From assembly GCF_022008395.1 (NCBI RefSeq), contig NZ_JAIRBB010000001.1:558001-622000 (forward strand): 64,000 nt of DNA, written 5' to 3'. The stretch comes from Aequorivita xiaoshiensis. Its GTDB lineage: Bacteria > Bacteroidota > Bacteroidia > Flavobacteriales > Flavobacteriaceae. Shown here piece after piece: positions 1-8,244 of this stretch (within the stretch, counting starts at the first letter, position 1; every line of letters begins with the position of its first letter). The notes under the pieces were generated by a model, which ran no database searches, was not told the origin of the DNA, and saw only the letters and a program-made list of their open reading frames with translations. The translations under genes were made by a program, and so were the position numbers.

Positions 1-770
1 CGGTTGCAGAAATAGGGAATAAGGATTTAATAAAGCTAATAGATTTTGTAGATAACAACCTTAAAATCTTAAAGTTTCTTCCCGATAATAAGGAGATTTA
101 TACTAAAAAACTTGACTTTACGTATTACGGAGTGCTTCCAATACTTTCTATGCGAAAAATCCCGATGGATGAACCGTTTAATAAGTTTATAAAACGAGGT
201 TTTGATATAGTACTCTCAATTTTGGTAATTGTAGGAATTCTTTCGTGGCTTACACCACTTTTAGGCTTGTTTATAAAACTGGAGTCGAAGGGGCCGGTGT
301 TTTTTAAACAGAAAAGAAACGGTTTGGATTACAAAGAATTTTACTGTTATAAGTTCCGCTCGATGAAACCAAACCCCATGGCCGATTTACACCAAATTAA
401 AAAAGGGGATGAGAGAGTTACGCGAGTAGGGCGAATAATTAGAAAAACGAGTGTGGATGAACTGCCACAGTTTATCAATGTTTTAAAAGGTGAAATGTCT
501 GTTGTGGGGCCAAGACCGCATATGGTGAGCCATACACATATGTATGCAGAGCGTATTGACAAATTTATGGTTCGCCATTTTATTAAACCAGGAATTACAG
601 GCTTAGCACAGGTAAGCGGATTTAGAGGAGAGGTAGAGACTGAAAGTGATATTGTAAATCGTGTGAAATACGATATTTTTTACCTTGAAAATTGGAGCTT
701 ATTCTTGGATATAAAAATTGTATTTCAAACAGTTTACAATGCCCTAAAAGGAGAAGAAAAAGCATATTAA
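1..770 (+). CDS. Undecaprenyl-phosphate sugar phosphotransferase, 5'-truncated by window edge
   Basis: The reading frame is open from base 3, so the gene starts outside the window; the first methionine codons seen are internal. The visible part is the bacterial sugar transferase catalytic domain (EpsL/WcaJ type): a basic KRGFD entry, one membrane helix, the KGPVFFKQKR block, a YKFRSMK block, DELPQFINVLKGEMSVVGPRP and KPGITGLAQVSG. This family transfers a sugar-1-phosphate from a nucleotide sugar to undecaprenyl phosphate at the inner membrane, starting surface-polysaccharide repeat-unit synthesis. Which sugar is used cannot be read from the sequence. Its stop codon overlaps the convergent glycosyltransferase gene by 4 nt, which fits a compact polysaccharide locus. 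Confidence 0.9.
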   Translation, partial: VAEIGNKDLIKLIDFVDNNLKILKFLPDNKEIYTKKLDFTYYGVLPILSMRKIPMDEPFNKFIKRGFDIVLSILVIVGILSWLTPLLGLFIKLESKGPVFFKQKRNGLDYKEFYCYKFRSMKPNPMADLHQIKKGDERVTRVGRIIRKTSVDELPQFINVLKGEMSVVGPRPHMVSHTHMYAERIDKFMVRHFIKPGITGLAQVSGFRGEVETESDIVNRVKYDIFYLENWSLFLDIKIVFQTVYNALKGEEKAY

Positions 771-1930
771 ACAGTTTCAATAGCACTTATAAATGCCTTG
801 AATTGTTTTTCAAAATTAAATACTGAAACTGCAATATTCTGAACTTTTTCTTTTGGATATGTATATAATTCGTTTTCTGAAACAGTATTGATAAACTCCT
901 GAAGTTTCTTTGTGTTATTCACAGGAATTACCCATCCCAAAGATTCTTTTGCTATAATTTTTCCTCCTTCACCTCCTGCAAAATAAAGTATAGGAAGTCC
1001 TAAGCGTGTATATTCAAATATTTTTGAAGGTACAGACCCATATATTCTATTTACCAACGGAACAAAGGCTAGGTCGTATTTTTTTAGCTCTGTATGTAGC
1101 ACCGCTCTATCGACTTCCCCATAGAAGTAAACGTTTTTAGATTGTAACGATTTCAGCCTTTCTGCATCGGGTCCTGCTCCATAGATATGAAAACTTACAT
1201 TTTGTGGAAAAGTGATTTTTTCACAGATTTCAAAAATTCCTTGAGCCACGCCTAACAAACCGGCATATACAATTTTCACCTCCTTAGAACTAGCTCGATC
1301 ATTGATTTTCGGCACTTTAAAATTTGGAATATTTCGATATAGAAAAAGTGGCTTTTTATCTTCCAGTTTTGAAATATGGTGGAGGATTTCTTCAGACTGA
1401 CCTACAATTAAGTCGGATTTTTTGTAACAATAACGCTCCATTTTTAAAAGTATCGTATAATAAAACCCCTTGTTTAAAATACCCATTTCCAAACCTGCCA
1501 ATGGCCAGAGGTCTGATACGTTTAGAATGATCTTTTTTGAAAATATTTTCCCCAAACAAACTGCTGTAAACCCAATAAATACTGGAGAATATTGAATAAA
1601 AATTGTTTTTGGAGTTTTTCTAAAAATAAAAAACACCGCTAGGCTCAATGAAAATGAAAGCATTGAAAGCAACCGAATAAACTTATTCGTAGAATTACTT
1701 GGCCAAGTCCACAAACGTGAAACTTCCCCGAAGGTGGTTTTTTCTGATATTGACAATTTCCCGCGATAACCTTCAAAAATTTCTCCGCTGGGATAGTTAG
1801 GTAAAGGACAAATTACTTTAACCTTATATCCTGCTTTTCCTAAGTTCTCTGCAATGCTATGCATGCGGTTTGCCGCAGCTCCTTTTTCGGGTGGAAAATA
1901 GTTTGTTATTAAGAGAATTTCTTTTTGCAC
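767..1930 (-). CDS. Glycosyltransferase family 4 (WbuB-like)
   Basis: 387 residues with a GT-B fold pattern. The N-terminal half opens with NYFPPEKGAAANRM, the acceptor-side pattern of GT4 enzymes of the WbuB/WcaI type. The C-terminal donor domain has KIVYAGLLG, FHIYGAGPDAERL and SVPSKIFEYTRLGLPILY, where the glutamate of the KIFEY block is the usual nucleotide-sugar ligand. A hydrophobic stretch around residues 85-125 suggests membrane association. It probably adds a sugar to the lipid-linked intermediate begun by the neighbouring sugar transferase. It lies 12 nt downstream of the PaaK-like gene on the same strand, so the two are probably co-transcribed. Donor and acceptor are unknown. Confidence 0.88.
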   Translation of the reverse strand: MQKEILLITNYFPPEKGAAANRMHSIAENLGKAGYKVKVICPLPNYPSGEIFEGYRGKLSISEKTTFGEVSRLWTWPSNSTNKFIRLLSMLSFSLSLAVFFIFRKTPKTIFIQYSPVFIGFTAVCLGKIFSKKIILNVSDLWPLAGLEMGILNKGFYYTILLKMERYCYKKSDLIVGQSEEILHHISKLEDKKPLFLYRNIPNFKVPKINDRASSKEVKIVYAGLLGVAQGIFEICEKITFPQNVSFHIYGAGPDAERLKSLQSKNVYFYGEVDRAVLHTELKKYDLAFVPLVNRIYGSVPSKIFEYTRLGLPILYFAGGEGGKIIAKESLGWVIPVNNTKKLQEFINTVSENELYTYPKEKVQNIAVSVFNFEKQFKAFISAIETV

Positions 1931-1942
1931 ACTACCGAATAA

Positions 1943-3253
1943 TTATTGGTTAACCATAGAAACGAATTGCTTCAGTTTTCCACTTGCCGTTCTATCTAAT
2001 TGCTCTCTTCTATTAAAATGAAAACTCAATCCTTTTTCTAAATACTGCTCAAGGGTTTTTGTTATTATCTGAATTTTTTTGGGGGTTAAAGTATCATCGC
2101 TCACATAATTTATTTCAAAAGTATCTTTCTTTAATTGGGTCACTTTAAATTCTTTTATGTTTCCACTTTCTTCCATAATCTTCTTGGTGATTACGTAAAA
2201 AGTCATGCCAGCTGCTTTTTTCCCACTTGGAAGTATCGCAAAATCATTAGTTCTCCCCAACAACTTTTTTAAAATGGGCTTTTTCGGAGTGCTTTTCTCA
2301 CTTAATGCTCCATAGTCGCCAATTTCATATCTTATAAAAGGATGCGCTTTATTATGTAATGAAGTGATAACAATTTTTCCCTCTTCACCTAAAGGTACGG
2401 GGTTGTTATTGTTATCCAAAATCTCCATAAAAAGTGTTTTGGAATCTACTTCCCACTCATCATCTATATTGGTGAAAGCTATTACGCCCACTTCTGAACA
2501 GCCGTATTCATTAACAACGGGAATGCCTAACTGAGTTTGAAGTAATGTTTTATCGGCCTCAAAAAGCATTTCAGACGTAACAATACAGACTTTTAAAGTT
2601 GGGCAAACATCTTTTAATATTATGTTTTGAGCCTTTAAATATTTTGCAAATAGAACAATGCTACTAGTGTAACCATTTATATAATCAAAAGGTTTCTGCG
2701 TATATACTTCTAGCATTTTATCTAAAGCTTTTTCAGAAAGGTCAAGAACTGAAAATCGATGGCGCTTGGCTAGAAAGTCTTTTAGTTGAACCGTTTTATT
2801 TTCAATGGTATCTAAGGGAATTCCGTAATACCGTGCTTGCAGCGACGTGTTGAAGTCTATTCCGTACCATCCAAACCGTTCCATGTGGTAAGCCCATGTA
2901 ATAGCGTGGCTATATTTGTCTTTTGCAAAGCGCATCGGATTACCACTCGAACCTGAAGTTTTGTTTGTATAAATGTTTTTTTCTGAAAAACCTTTGGAAA
3001 GCCTCTGTTGTAAAGGAATTTGAAAATCAGTTTTTTTCATAATTGGAAGTGATTCCCAATTTTTAAAATCTCCATTCACCAAATCTCGATAAAAATTATT
3101 GTGCAATAAGTGATGCTTTACGATTTCAGTTTTTTTGTTGTTCAAAAAACGCTCGTAGTTTGCTTCTTCTATTTTAGAAGTTTGAACCAATTCCTCCTTG
3201 GCTTTCTTTATAGGAAAACGTTTAAGAAAAAGTGAAATATCAAAAAGTCTCAA
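1943..3253 (-). CDS. PaaK/CapK-like adenylate-forming enzyme
   Basis: 436 residues similar to phenylacetate-CoA ligase and CapK-type capsule proteins. The AMP-binding P-loop is seen as TNKTSGSSGNPMRF near residue 100, with NEYGCSEVG and FIRYEIGDYG further on, matching later motifs of the acyl-adenylate superfamily. A basic C-terminal tail ends in TASGKLKQFV, resembling the catalytic-lysine region. In polysaccharide clusters such proteins are thought to activate a small acid for sugar modification; that role here is inferred from its position beside GT4 and sugar transferase genes. The true substrate is unknown and it need not be phenylacetate. Confidence 0.82.
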   Translation of the reverse strand: MRLFDISLFLKRFPIKKAKEELVQTSKIEEANYERFLNNKKTEIVKHHLLHNNFYRDLVNGDFKNWESLPIMKKTDFQIPLQQRLSKGFSEKNIYTNKTSGSSGNPMRFAKDKYSHAITWAYHMERFGWYGIDFNTSLQARYYGIPLDTIENKTVQLKDFLAKRHRFSVLDLSEKALDKMLEVYTQKPFDYINGYTSSIVLFAKYLKAQNIILKDVCPTLKVCIVTSEMLFEADKTLLQTQLGIPVVNEYGCSEVGVIAFTNIDDEWEVDSKTLFMEILDNNNNPVPLGEEGKIVITSLHNKAHPFIRYEIGDYGALSEKSTPKKPILKKLLGRTNDFAILPSGKKAAGMTFYVITKKIMEESGNIKEFKVTQLKKDTFEINYVSDDTLTPKKIQIITKTLEQYLEKGLSFHFNRREQLDRTASGKLKQFVSMVNQ

Positions 3254-3339
3254 ATGATTACTTTCAGTTTAAATCAAAAACAAATTATGAAAACTCAAAA
3301 TTCGTTTTAAATAAATTAGTGGTTCAAGGTACAAACAAT

Positions 3340-3347
3340 TATTTTTG
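3340..3347 (+). promoter_or_regulatory. Candidate -7 box upstream of purD
   Basis: TATTTTTG matches the Bacteroidota -7 consensus TAnnTTTG exactly. It lies 115 nt before the purD start codon, leaving a leader that contains the palindrome at 3423-3441. No clear -33 TTG element stands at the expected spacing, so this is a motif call only. Confidence 0.35.
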
Positions 3348-3422
3348 ACAGCTGGATTTAGGTACAATTTAAACCAAAAAGAGTTTTAAAATAACTAAAT
3401 CAACTAAAATTAAAACTTACTG

Positions 3423-3441
3423 CAAGGTTTTGAAAACCTTG
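3423..3441. repeat. Palindrome CAAGGTTTTGAAAACCTTG (copy 1 of an interspersed family)
   Basis: A perfect 9+1+9 inverted repeat 20 nt before purD, followed by TAGGT. Its reverse complement reads ACCTACAAGGTTTTCAAAACCTTG, which closely matches the element at 6275-6296. Because it sits directly before a start codon and has no T-tract, it is unlikely to be a terminator for purD. It may be a REP-like repeat or a leader hairpin. Confidence 0.6.
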
Positions 3442-3461
3442 TAGGTATAAAAAATATATCT

Positions 3462-4733
3462 ATGAATATTCTAATCCTTGGTTCTGGCGGTCGCGAACAT
3501 ACATTTGCTTATAAAATAGCACAAAGCTCTCGTTGTTCAAATCTATTTGTTGCACCTGGAAATGCAGGTACAGAGTCAATTGCAACAAATTTAGCAATAA
3601 ATGTAAACGATTTTGAAGCCATAAAAAATTGTGTTGTTGAAAACAATATTGAAATGGTTGTGGTGGGTCCAGAAGATCCGTTAGTACAAGGAATAGCCGA
3701 TTACTTTGCTGAAACTTCAGAATTGAAGGACGTTATGCTTATAGGGCCTTCTAAGCGCGGCGCTTTGTTGGAAGGAAGTAAACAGCGCGCAAAAGAGTTT
3801 ATGATGCAGCATAACATCCCTACGGCAGCTTACGAGAGCTTTACTGTAGAATCCCTAGAGGCTGGAAAAATATTTTTAGAACAATTAAACCCTCCTTATG
3901 TTTTAAAAGCCGATGGATTGGCAGCAGGAAAAGGTGTTTTAATTCTTAACGATTTAGACGAAGCAAAGCAAGAGCTTGAAAATATGCTTACCCATAGTAA
4001 GTTTGGTGAAGCTAGCTCTAAAGTTGTTATTGAAGAGTTTTTAGATGGAATTGAACTAAGCGTTTTTGTATTAACAGATGGCAAAAATTATAAAGTTTTG
4101 CCTACTGCTAAAGATTACAAACGTATAGGCGAAGGGGATACAGGCTTAAATACTGGTGGAATGGGAGCAATCTCTCCAGTGCCATTTGTAGATGAGGAAT
4201 TGATGAACAAGATAGAAGATCGCATTGTAAAACCAACGGTTAATGGTCTAAGCGAAGAAAACATAGACTATAAAGGCTTTGTTTTTATCGGGTTAATTAA
4301 GGTAAATAACGAACCGTATGTAATAGAATACAACGTTAGAATGGGAGACCCTGAAACTGAAGTTGTTCTTCCGCGAATTAAAACAGATCTTATAGATATA
4401 TTGGAAGCTACATATCGTCAAAAGCTTGATACTATAGATATTGAAATAGATAAAAGAGCGGCTACGACTGTGATGCTTGTTTCGGGTGGATATCCTGAGG
4501 CTTACGATAAAGGAAAGGAAATTTCAGGATTGGAAAATATAGAAGACTCAATCGTATTTCACGCTGGAACTAAATCTGATGCAGGAAAAGTACTTACTAA
4601 TGGAGGACGTGTAATAGCAATTACTTCCATGGATAATGACTTCAGAAAAGCGCTAAAAAAATCCTATCAAAACATAGCTAAACTAAGTTTCGATAGGATG
4701 AATTATCGTAGAGATATTGGGTTTGATCTTTAA
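3462..4733 (+). CDS. purD: Phosphoribosylamine--glycine ligase (GAR synthetase)
   Basis: 423 residues, the normal length for PurD. It catalyses ATP-dependent joining of glycine to 5-phosphoribosylamine, the second step of de novo purine synthesis, in the cytosol. The N-terminal GSGGREHTFAYKI loop, the ATP-grasp core with KADGLAAGKGV near residue 150, GEGDTGLNTGGMGA, and the metal-binding end EYNVRMGDPETEVVLPR are all present, so the enzyme should be active. It stands alone, not in a pur operon; its stop codon is buried in a convergent hairpin shared with the DUF6341 gene. Confidence 0.97.
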   Translation: MNILILGSGGREHTFAYKIAQSSRCSNLFVAPGNAGTESIATNLAINVNDFEAIKNCVVENNIEMVVVGPEDPLVQGIADYFAETSELKDVMLIGPSKRGALLEGSKQRAKEFMMQHNIPTAAYESFTVESLEAGKIFLEQLNPPYVLKADGLAAGKGVLILNDLDEAKQELENMLTHSKFGEASSKVVIEEFLDGIELSVFVLTDGKNYKVLPTAKDYKRIGEGDTGLNTGGMGAISPVPFVDEELMNKIEDRIVKPTVNGLSEENIDYKGFVFIGLIKVNNEPYVIEYNVRMGDPETEVVLPRIKTDLIDILEATYRQKLDTIDIEIDKRAATTVMLVSGGYPEAYDKGKEISGLENIEDSIVFHAGTKSDAGKVLTNGGRVIAITSMDNDFRKALKKSYQNIAKLSFDRMNYRRDIGFDL

Positions 4734-4762
4734 TCCAATATCTCTAAAAATATTGGATTAAA
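4729..4762. terminator. Convergent hairpin between purD and the DUF6341 gene
   Basis: TTTAATCCAATAT and ATATTGGATTAAA form a 13-bp perfect stem with an 8-nt loop, and the purD stop codon lies in the left arm. It sits between convergent genes, which is the normal place for a shared terminator. Neither side has a long T-tract, so it may act partly by protecting mRNA 3' ends. Confidence 0.5.
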
Positions 4763-4774
4763 AATAAACCTCAA

Positions 4775-5002
4775 TTATACTGTTTCTTCGTAAGTATGTG
4801 TGTCGTCAGTGTTTTCGTCGTATTTTTTCAATTGAATTAGCCAGTATACAAAAGCTACCGAACCAATTGCAAGAAATATCCAAGACATAATATTAGCGCC
4901 CCACCAAGTTTGTAATTCAAAGTCGCGCATACCATCTAGTGGATTCAATAAAACGGTTTCAAAAAAGGAAGCAATTCCTTCCCAAATATCTTTCAAGGCC
5001 AT
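4775..5002 (-). CDS. DUF6341-type small membrane protein
   Basis: 75 residues with one clear transmembrane helix (about residues 37-57) after an amphipathic N-terminus that begins MALKDIWEGIASFF, and an acidic tail. It matches a small flavobacterial family (DUF6341, from memory) commonly found beside the DUF6427 membrane protein, as here. No catalytic residues are apparent and no function is known to me. It is divergent from the next gene with only 40 nt between start codons. Confidence 0.75.
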   Translation of the reverse strand: MALKDIWEGIASFFETVLLNPLDGMRDFELQTWWGANIMSWIFLAIGSVAFVYWLIQLKKYDENTDDTHTYEETV

Positions 5003-5022
5003 ATCTTTAAACTTTTAGAAAG

Positions 5023-5030
5023 CAAAAATA
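5023..5030 (-). promoter_or_regulatory. Candidate -7 box for the DUF6341 gene
   Basis: On the minus strand this reads TATTTTTG, an exact TAnnTTTG match, 20 nt before the DUF6341 start codon. That would give a leader of roughly 10-15 nt. It is a motif call without a recognised -33 element. Confidence 0.4.
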
Positions 5031-5042
5031 TAAAAAAACCCT

Positions 5043-5996
5043 ATGTTAACAAGCTTTTTCGGGAAATCTAATCCTATAAACTATTTAATACTCTCTGTGT
5101 TTATTGTATTTGGATATTTATTGGGTTTATTTTCTGAATCGAAGATAGACTTAAGCTCTACTTCGCTATTTCGGCATTTCTTATTTATAGCATTAAGTGT
5201 GTTTAGCATGTTATTGTTTGATTTTATCATCCGAAAAAATCACCTCACAAAAACCAACACTTTTGCGATTTTATTTTTCTCGTGCTTTATGGTGATGCTT
5301 CCTGTTGTTTTTCTTAATCACGAAATACTCCTTGCTAATTTGTTTAACTTATTAGCATTACGCAGGATTATGAGTCTTCGAAGTGATACTAATTCTGAAA
5401 AGAAAATTCTAGACTCAAGTTTTTGGATTACCGTAGCATCTTTGTATTATTTTTGGAGCCTTTTGTTTATGGTTCCTTTGTATATAGGTCTTATCCAGAA
5501 GCCAAACATTAATTATAAGCAAATGCTGATACCTTTTGTTGGCTTTTTTGCTGTCGTAGTTTTGAATACTACCTATCAATTGCTAATAAACGATTCATTT
5601 GCTTGGTTTTTTAGCTGGAGGGATGATATAAGCTTAGACTTTTCAAATTACAATTCGGCATCTATACTAGTACCAGTAACGGTATTATTAGCTTTCTATA
5701 TATGGGCAGGGATTTCTAGAATAGTTAAAATTGCGAGCATACCTTCTAAAAGTAAACCGAATTATCTGTTACTGTTTTACGTGAGTTTGGTGAGTATTGG
5801 GGTAGCACTTTTAGGTCCAGAAAAAACAGGAGCTGAAGTTTTATTTATTATGGCTCCACTCGCTATAATAGCAGCCAATTATATCGAAAACTTTGGCGCA
5901 AAAGGTTTTGTGAAAGAAGATGTTATCGAATATAGATTTAAGGAAACCCTGCTTTGGATGGTTGTTTTATTACCCTTCGTATTTATGTTTTTATGA
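5043..5996 (+). CDS. DUF6427-type polytopic membrane protein
   Basis: 317 residues, almost wholly hydrophobic, with about eight to ten membrane helices; loops are short and basic on one side, as in RKNHLTKTN and RIMSLRSDTNSEKK. It resembles the flavobacterial DUF6427 family, which is consistently neighbour to DUF6341 proteins. No substrate or enzyme motif is visible. Its promoter must lie in or over the divergent DUF6341 gene because only 40 nt separate the start codons. Confidence 0.75.
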   Translation: MLTSFFGKSNPINYLILSVFIVFGYLLGLFSESKIDLSSTSLFRHFLFIALSVFSMLLFDFIIRKNHLTKTNTFAILFFSCFMVMLPVVFLNHEILLANLFNLLALRRIMSLRSDTNSEKKILDSSFWITVASLYYFWSLLFMVPLYIGLIQKPNINYKQMLIPFVGFFAVVVLNTTYQLLINDSFAWFFSWRDDISLDFSNYNSASILVPVTVLLAFYIWAGISRIVKIASIPSKSKPNYLLLFYVSLVSIGVALLGPEKTGAEVLFIMAPLAIIAANYIENFGAKGFVKEDVIEYRFKETLLWMVVLLPFVFMFL

Positions 5997-6096
5997 TGGC
6001 TAGCTATACAACAACGACTGGATGTTAAATTAATTTATACCTAAAAGCATGATAGGATGCTAAGGCTCATTTTCTAAATCCTAAGGCAAAATTTGA

Positions 6097-6104
6097 TACA
6101 TTTG
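6097..6104 (+). promoter_or_regulatory. Candidate -7 box for the structured RNA at 6.1 kb
   Basis: TACATTTG is an exact TAnnTTTG match placed 7 nt before the first base of the 10-bp terminal stem of the RNA candidate. The spacing is what would be expected if transcription starts at the base of that stem. Confidence 0.45.
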
Positions 6105-6110
6105 TATTTT

Positions 6111-6212
6111 AGGTAAAAACCTGTGATGGTATAAATCTCGGCTACGCCCAATATACTCGGTGTCTGAGCATAGAAGATGATAGTATATCTTTTGCTGGCA
6201 GCGGTTTTTACC
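6111..6212 (+). ncRNA. Structured RNA candidate, 6S-like (6S-Flavo type?)
   Basis: This stretch lies in a 315-nt gap without a gene. It is closed by a perfect 10-bp stem, GGTAAAAACC at 6112-6121 with GGTTTTTACC at 6203-6212. Inside it ATATACT (6151-6157) pairs with AGTATAT (6182-6188), and CTCGG/CTGAG (6156-6160, 6164-6168) can form an alternative small hairpin. The result is a rod with a large central bubble, the general shape of 6S RNA, which binds housekeeping RNA polymerase. A good -7 box lies just upstream. I know that a flavobacterial 6S family exists, but I could not align to it, so the family name is an inference. Another regulatory RNA or the leader of the DUF4254 gene remains possible. 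An imperfect stem at 6215-6251 follows. Confidence 0.5.
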
Positions 6213-6274
6213 ACCTATTCCTTCAAGGATTATCAAGCCTTTTAGGGAATAACAAATAAAGCACCAATATTAAA

Positions 6275-6296
6275 CCTACAAGGTTGGAAAACCTTA
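6275..6296. repeat. ACCTACAAGGTT palindromic element (copy 2)
   Basis: ACCTACAAGGTT followed by GGAAAACCTT forms an imperfect inverted repeat ending 16 nt before the DUF4254 start codon. It matches the reverse complement of the element before purD over ACCTACAAGGTT and AAAACCTT. Two related elements just before start codons within 3 kb suggest an interspersed palindromic family. Confidence 0.5.
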
Positions 6297-6311
6297 GATA
6301 AATAAAAAAAT

Positions 6312-6920
6312 ATGTTTTCAGACAAAGCCAATCAAATCTTCGCAGAAGTTATAAATAAATACCACGAAGTAAATACTGTAGATCAACCTTTCAGTAATCC
6401 TTACGATAAAGAAAGTCAGTTACTGGAACATCTATTATATCGCAAATGCTGGATAGACACCGTTCAATGGCACTATGAAGATATCATCCGTGATCCAAAT
6501 ATTGATCCTGTTGCTGCGCTTAAATTAAAGCGTCAGATAGATGCTTCTAATCAGGATAGAACCGATATGGTTGAATATATCGACAGCTATTTTCTAGAAA
6601 AATATAAGGACGTAAAGGTAAACGACGATGCTACTATTAACACCGAAAGTCCTGCTTGGGGTGTCGATCGTCTTTCAATTTTAGCATTGAAAGTTTACCA
6701 TATGAATGAAGAAGCTGAGCGTGAAGATGCATCACAAGAACATCAAATGGCTTGTAAAGCAAAATTGAATGTGCTGTTGGAGCAGCGTGTGGATTTAAGC
6801 ACTGCAATTAACCAATTGCTAGACGATATTGCTAATGGTAGAAAGTATATGAAAGTGTACAAACAAATGAAAATGTACAACGACGATGAACTAAATCCAG
6901 TTCTTCGAGGAAAGAAATAA
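6312..6920 (+). CDS. DUF4254 family protein
   Basis: 202 residues, hydrophilic and helical, without a signal peptide or membrane segment. The sequence matches the DUF4254 family of Bacteroidota, which usually sits directly before an ADP-heptose:LPS heptosyltransferase-like gene, as it does here (55 nt upstream). An LPS-linked role is suggested only by this conserved neighbourhood; no catalytic motif is recognisable. WHYEDIIRDP and the alternating charged helices are typical of the family. Confidence 0.8.
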   Translation: MFSDKANQIFAEVINKYHEVNTVDQPFSNPYDKESQLLEHLLYRKCWIDTVQWHYEDIIRDPNIDPVAALKLKRQIDASNQDRTDMVEYIDSYFLEKYKDVKVNDDATINTESPAWGVDRLSILALKVYHMNEEAEREDASQEHQMACKAKLNVLLEQRVDLSTAINQLLDDIANGRKYMKVYKQMKMYNDDELNPVLRGKK

Positions 6921-6932
6921 TTTAACAATCAG

Positions 6933-6966
6933 CCCTAATAGGTTTTAATAACTTGTTAGGGTTTCT
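6933..6966 (+). terminator. Probable terminator after the DUF4254 gene
   Basis: CCCTAA and TTAGGG frame an imperfect hairpin followed by a short T-rich run. It lies between the DUF4254 stop and the GT9 start, so it could be a weak or partial terminator inside a two-gene unit. Confidence 0.45.
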
Positions 6967-6974
6967 TTATTCCC

Positions 6975-8012
6975 ATGGCTAAAAACCCAAAACATATATT
7001 AGTAATTCGCCTATCTGCAATGGGCGATGTGGCTATGACGGTGCCTGTCCTTCGGGTTTTCAGTCAAACCTATCCCGACATAAAGCTTACAGTAGCATCA
7101 CGACCGCATTTTAAACCTTTTTTTGATGGGATACCAAATTTAGATTTTCTTGAGGCAGATGTTTACGGCGAACATAAAAACTTGGGATTAATTAAGCTTG
7201 CTAAAAAAGCAAAAGCCAATGGGGTTGAGGTTGTGGCAGATTTACACAATGTTATACGCTCTAAAATAATCACTAAGTATCTGATTTTTAAATGGATTAA
7301 ATCGGTTAAGATTGATAAGGGCAGAGCAGAGAAAAAAGCATTGGTTAACGCTAAAGGGAAAAGTATTTCGCAATTAAAAACAACGCATCAACGTTATGCC
7401 GATGTTTTTGAAAAACTTGGCTTTCCGTTAGATTTAAGTCAGTTTGTAGCGCCACCTAAAAAGCAACTAACCCCTAAGCTCAACGGCTTAATTGGTGTAG
7501 AGCAAAAAAAACTGATTGGCATTGCACCTTTCGCGGCTCACGACGGAAAAATGTATCCTTTAAGCTTAATGACTGAAGTTATTCAAGAGCTAGATGAAAC
7601 CAATAAATACCGTATCTTTCTTTTTGGCGGAGGAAAGAAGGAAATTGAGCAACTTAAAAAACTTGAAAATCCTTTCGCAAATGTAACCAACGTAGCTGGA
7701 AAATTAAGCTTTGAAGAAGAGTTAGCTCTAATTTCAAATTTAGACTTAATGCTTTCTATGGACAGTGGTAATGGTCATTTGGCGGCAATGTATGGCATTT
7801 CAGTAATTACGCTTTGGGGCGTTACACATCCGTATGCTGGTTTTGTACCTTTTGGCCAGCCAGAAAGCAACCAATTACTTGCCGACCGAAAAAAATTTCC
7901 TTTAATTCCAACTTCTATTTACGGAAATAAATTTCCGAAAGGGTATGAAGATGCAATAAAGACTATTGCACCGCAAACTGTTGTCATTAAAATTGTTGAG
8001 GTACTGGAATAG
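6975..8012 (+). CDS. Glycosyltransferase family 9 (LPS heptosyltransferase-like)
   Basis: 345 residues. GT9 enzymes transfer heptose (or a related sugar) from an ADP-sugar to the LPS inner core at the cytoplasmic face of the inner membrane. Visible family features are the start HILVIRLSAMGDVAMTVPVL, FLEADVYGEHKNLG, KLIGIAPFAAHDGKMYP (donor domain entry), a glycine-rich FLFGGGKKE loop, and DLMLSMDSGNGHLAAMYG followed by TLWGVTHPYAGF. It follows the DUF4254 gene, a common pairing. The exact sugar is not known, since many Flavobacteriia lack a classical heptose core. Confidence 0.88.
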   Translation: MAKNPKHILVIRLSAMGDVAMTVPVLRVFSQTYPDIKLTVASRPHFKPFFDGIPNLDFLEADVYGEHKNLGLIKLAKKAKANGVEVVADLHNVIRSKIITKYLIFKWIKSVKIDKGRAEKKALVNAKGKSISQLKTTHQRYADVFEKLGFPLDLSQFVAPPKKQLTPKLNGLIGVEQKKLIGIAPFAAHDGKMYPLSLMTEVIQELDETNKYRIFLFGGGKKEIEQLKKLENPFANVTNVAGKLSFEEELALISNLDLMLSMDSGNGHLAAMYGISVITLWGVTHPYAGFVPFGQPESNQLLADRKKFPLIPTSIYGNKFPKGYEDAIKTIAPQTVVIKIVEVLE

Positions 8013-8244
8013 CTTATTTTATTTAAATTCCACGAATGGTTCCTTTACTTCGGCTTGTGTATTTCTTCACTGTGCAATGATTTTTTGACAGTAGTTGAGG
8101 CTTTCAGGCAGGGAATTTTGTCACACTTTATTACAATTCAATTCTTGGAAAAAATGAGGTTATTAAAATTTAACAATTAAAAAAATATTTGTGTCTTTTT
8201 TTGTGCTTGATTTGCCTGCTTAAACGAAATATATTTTTTGACCC

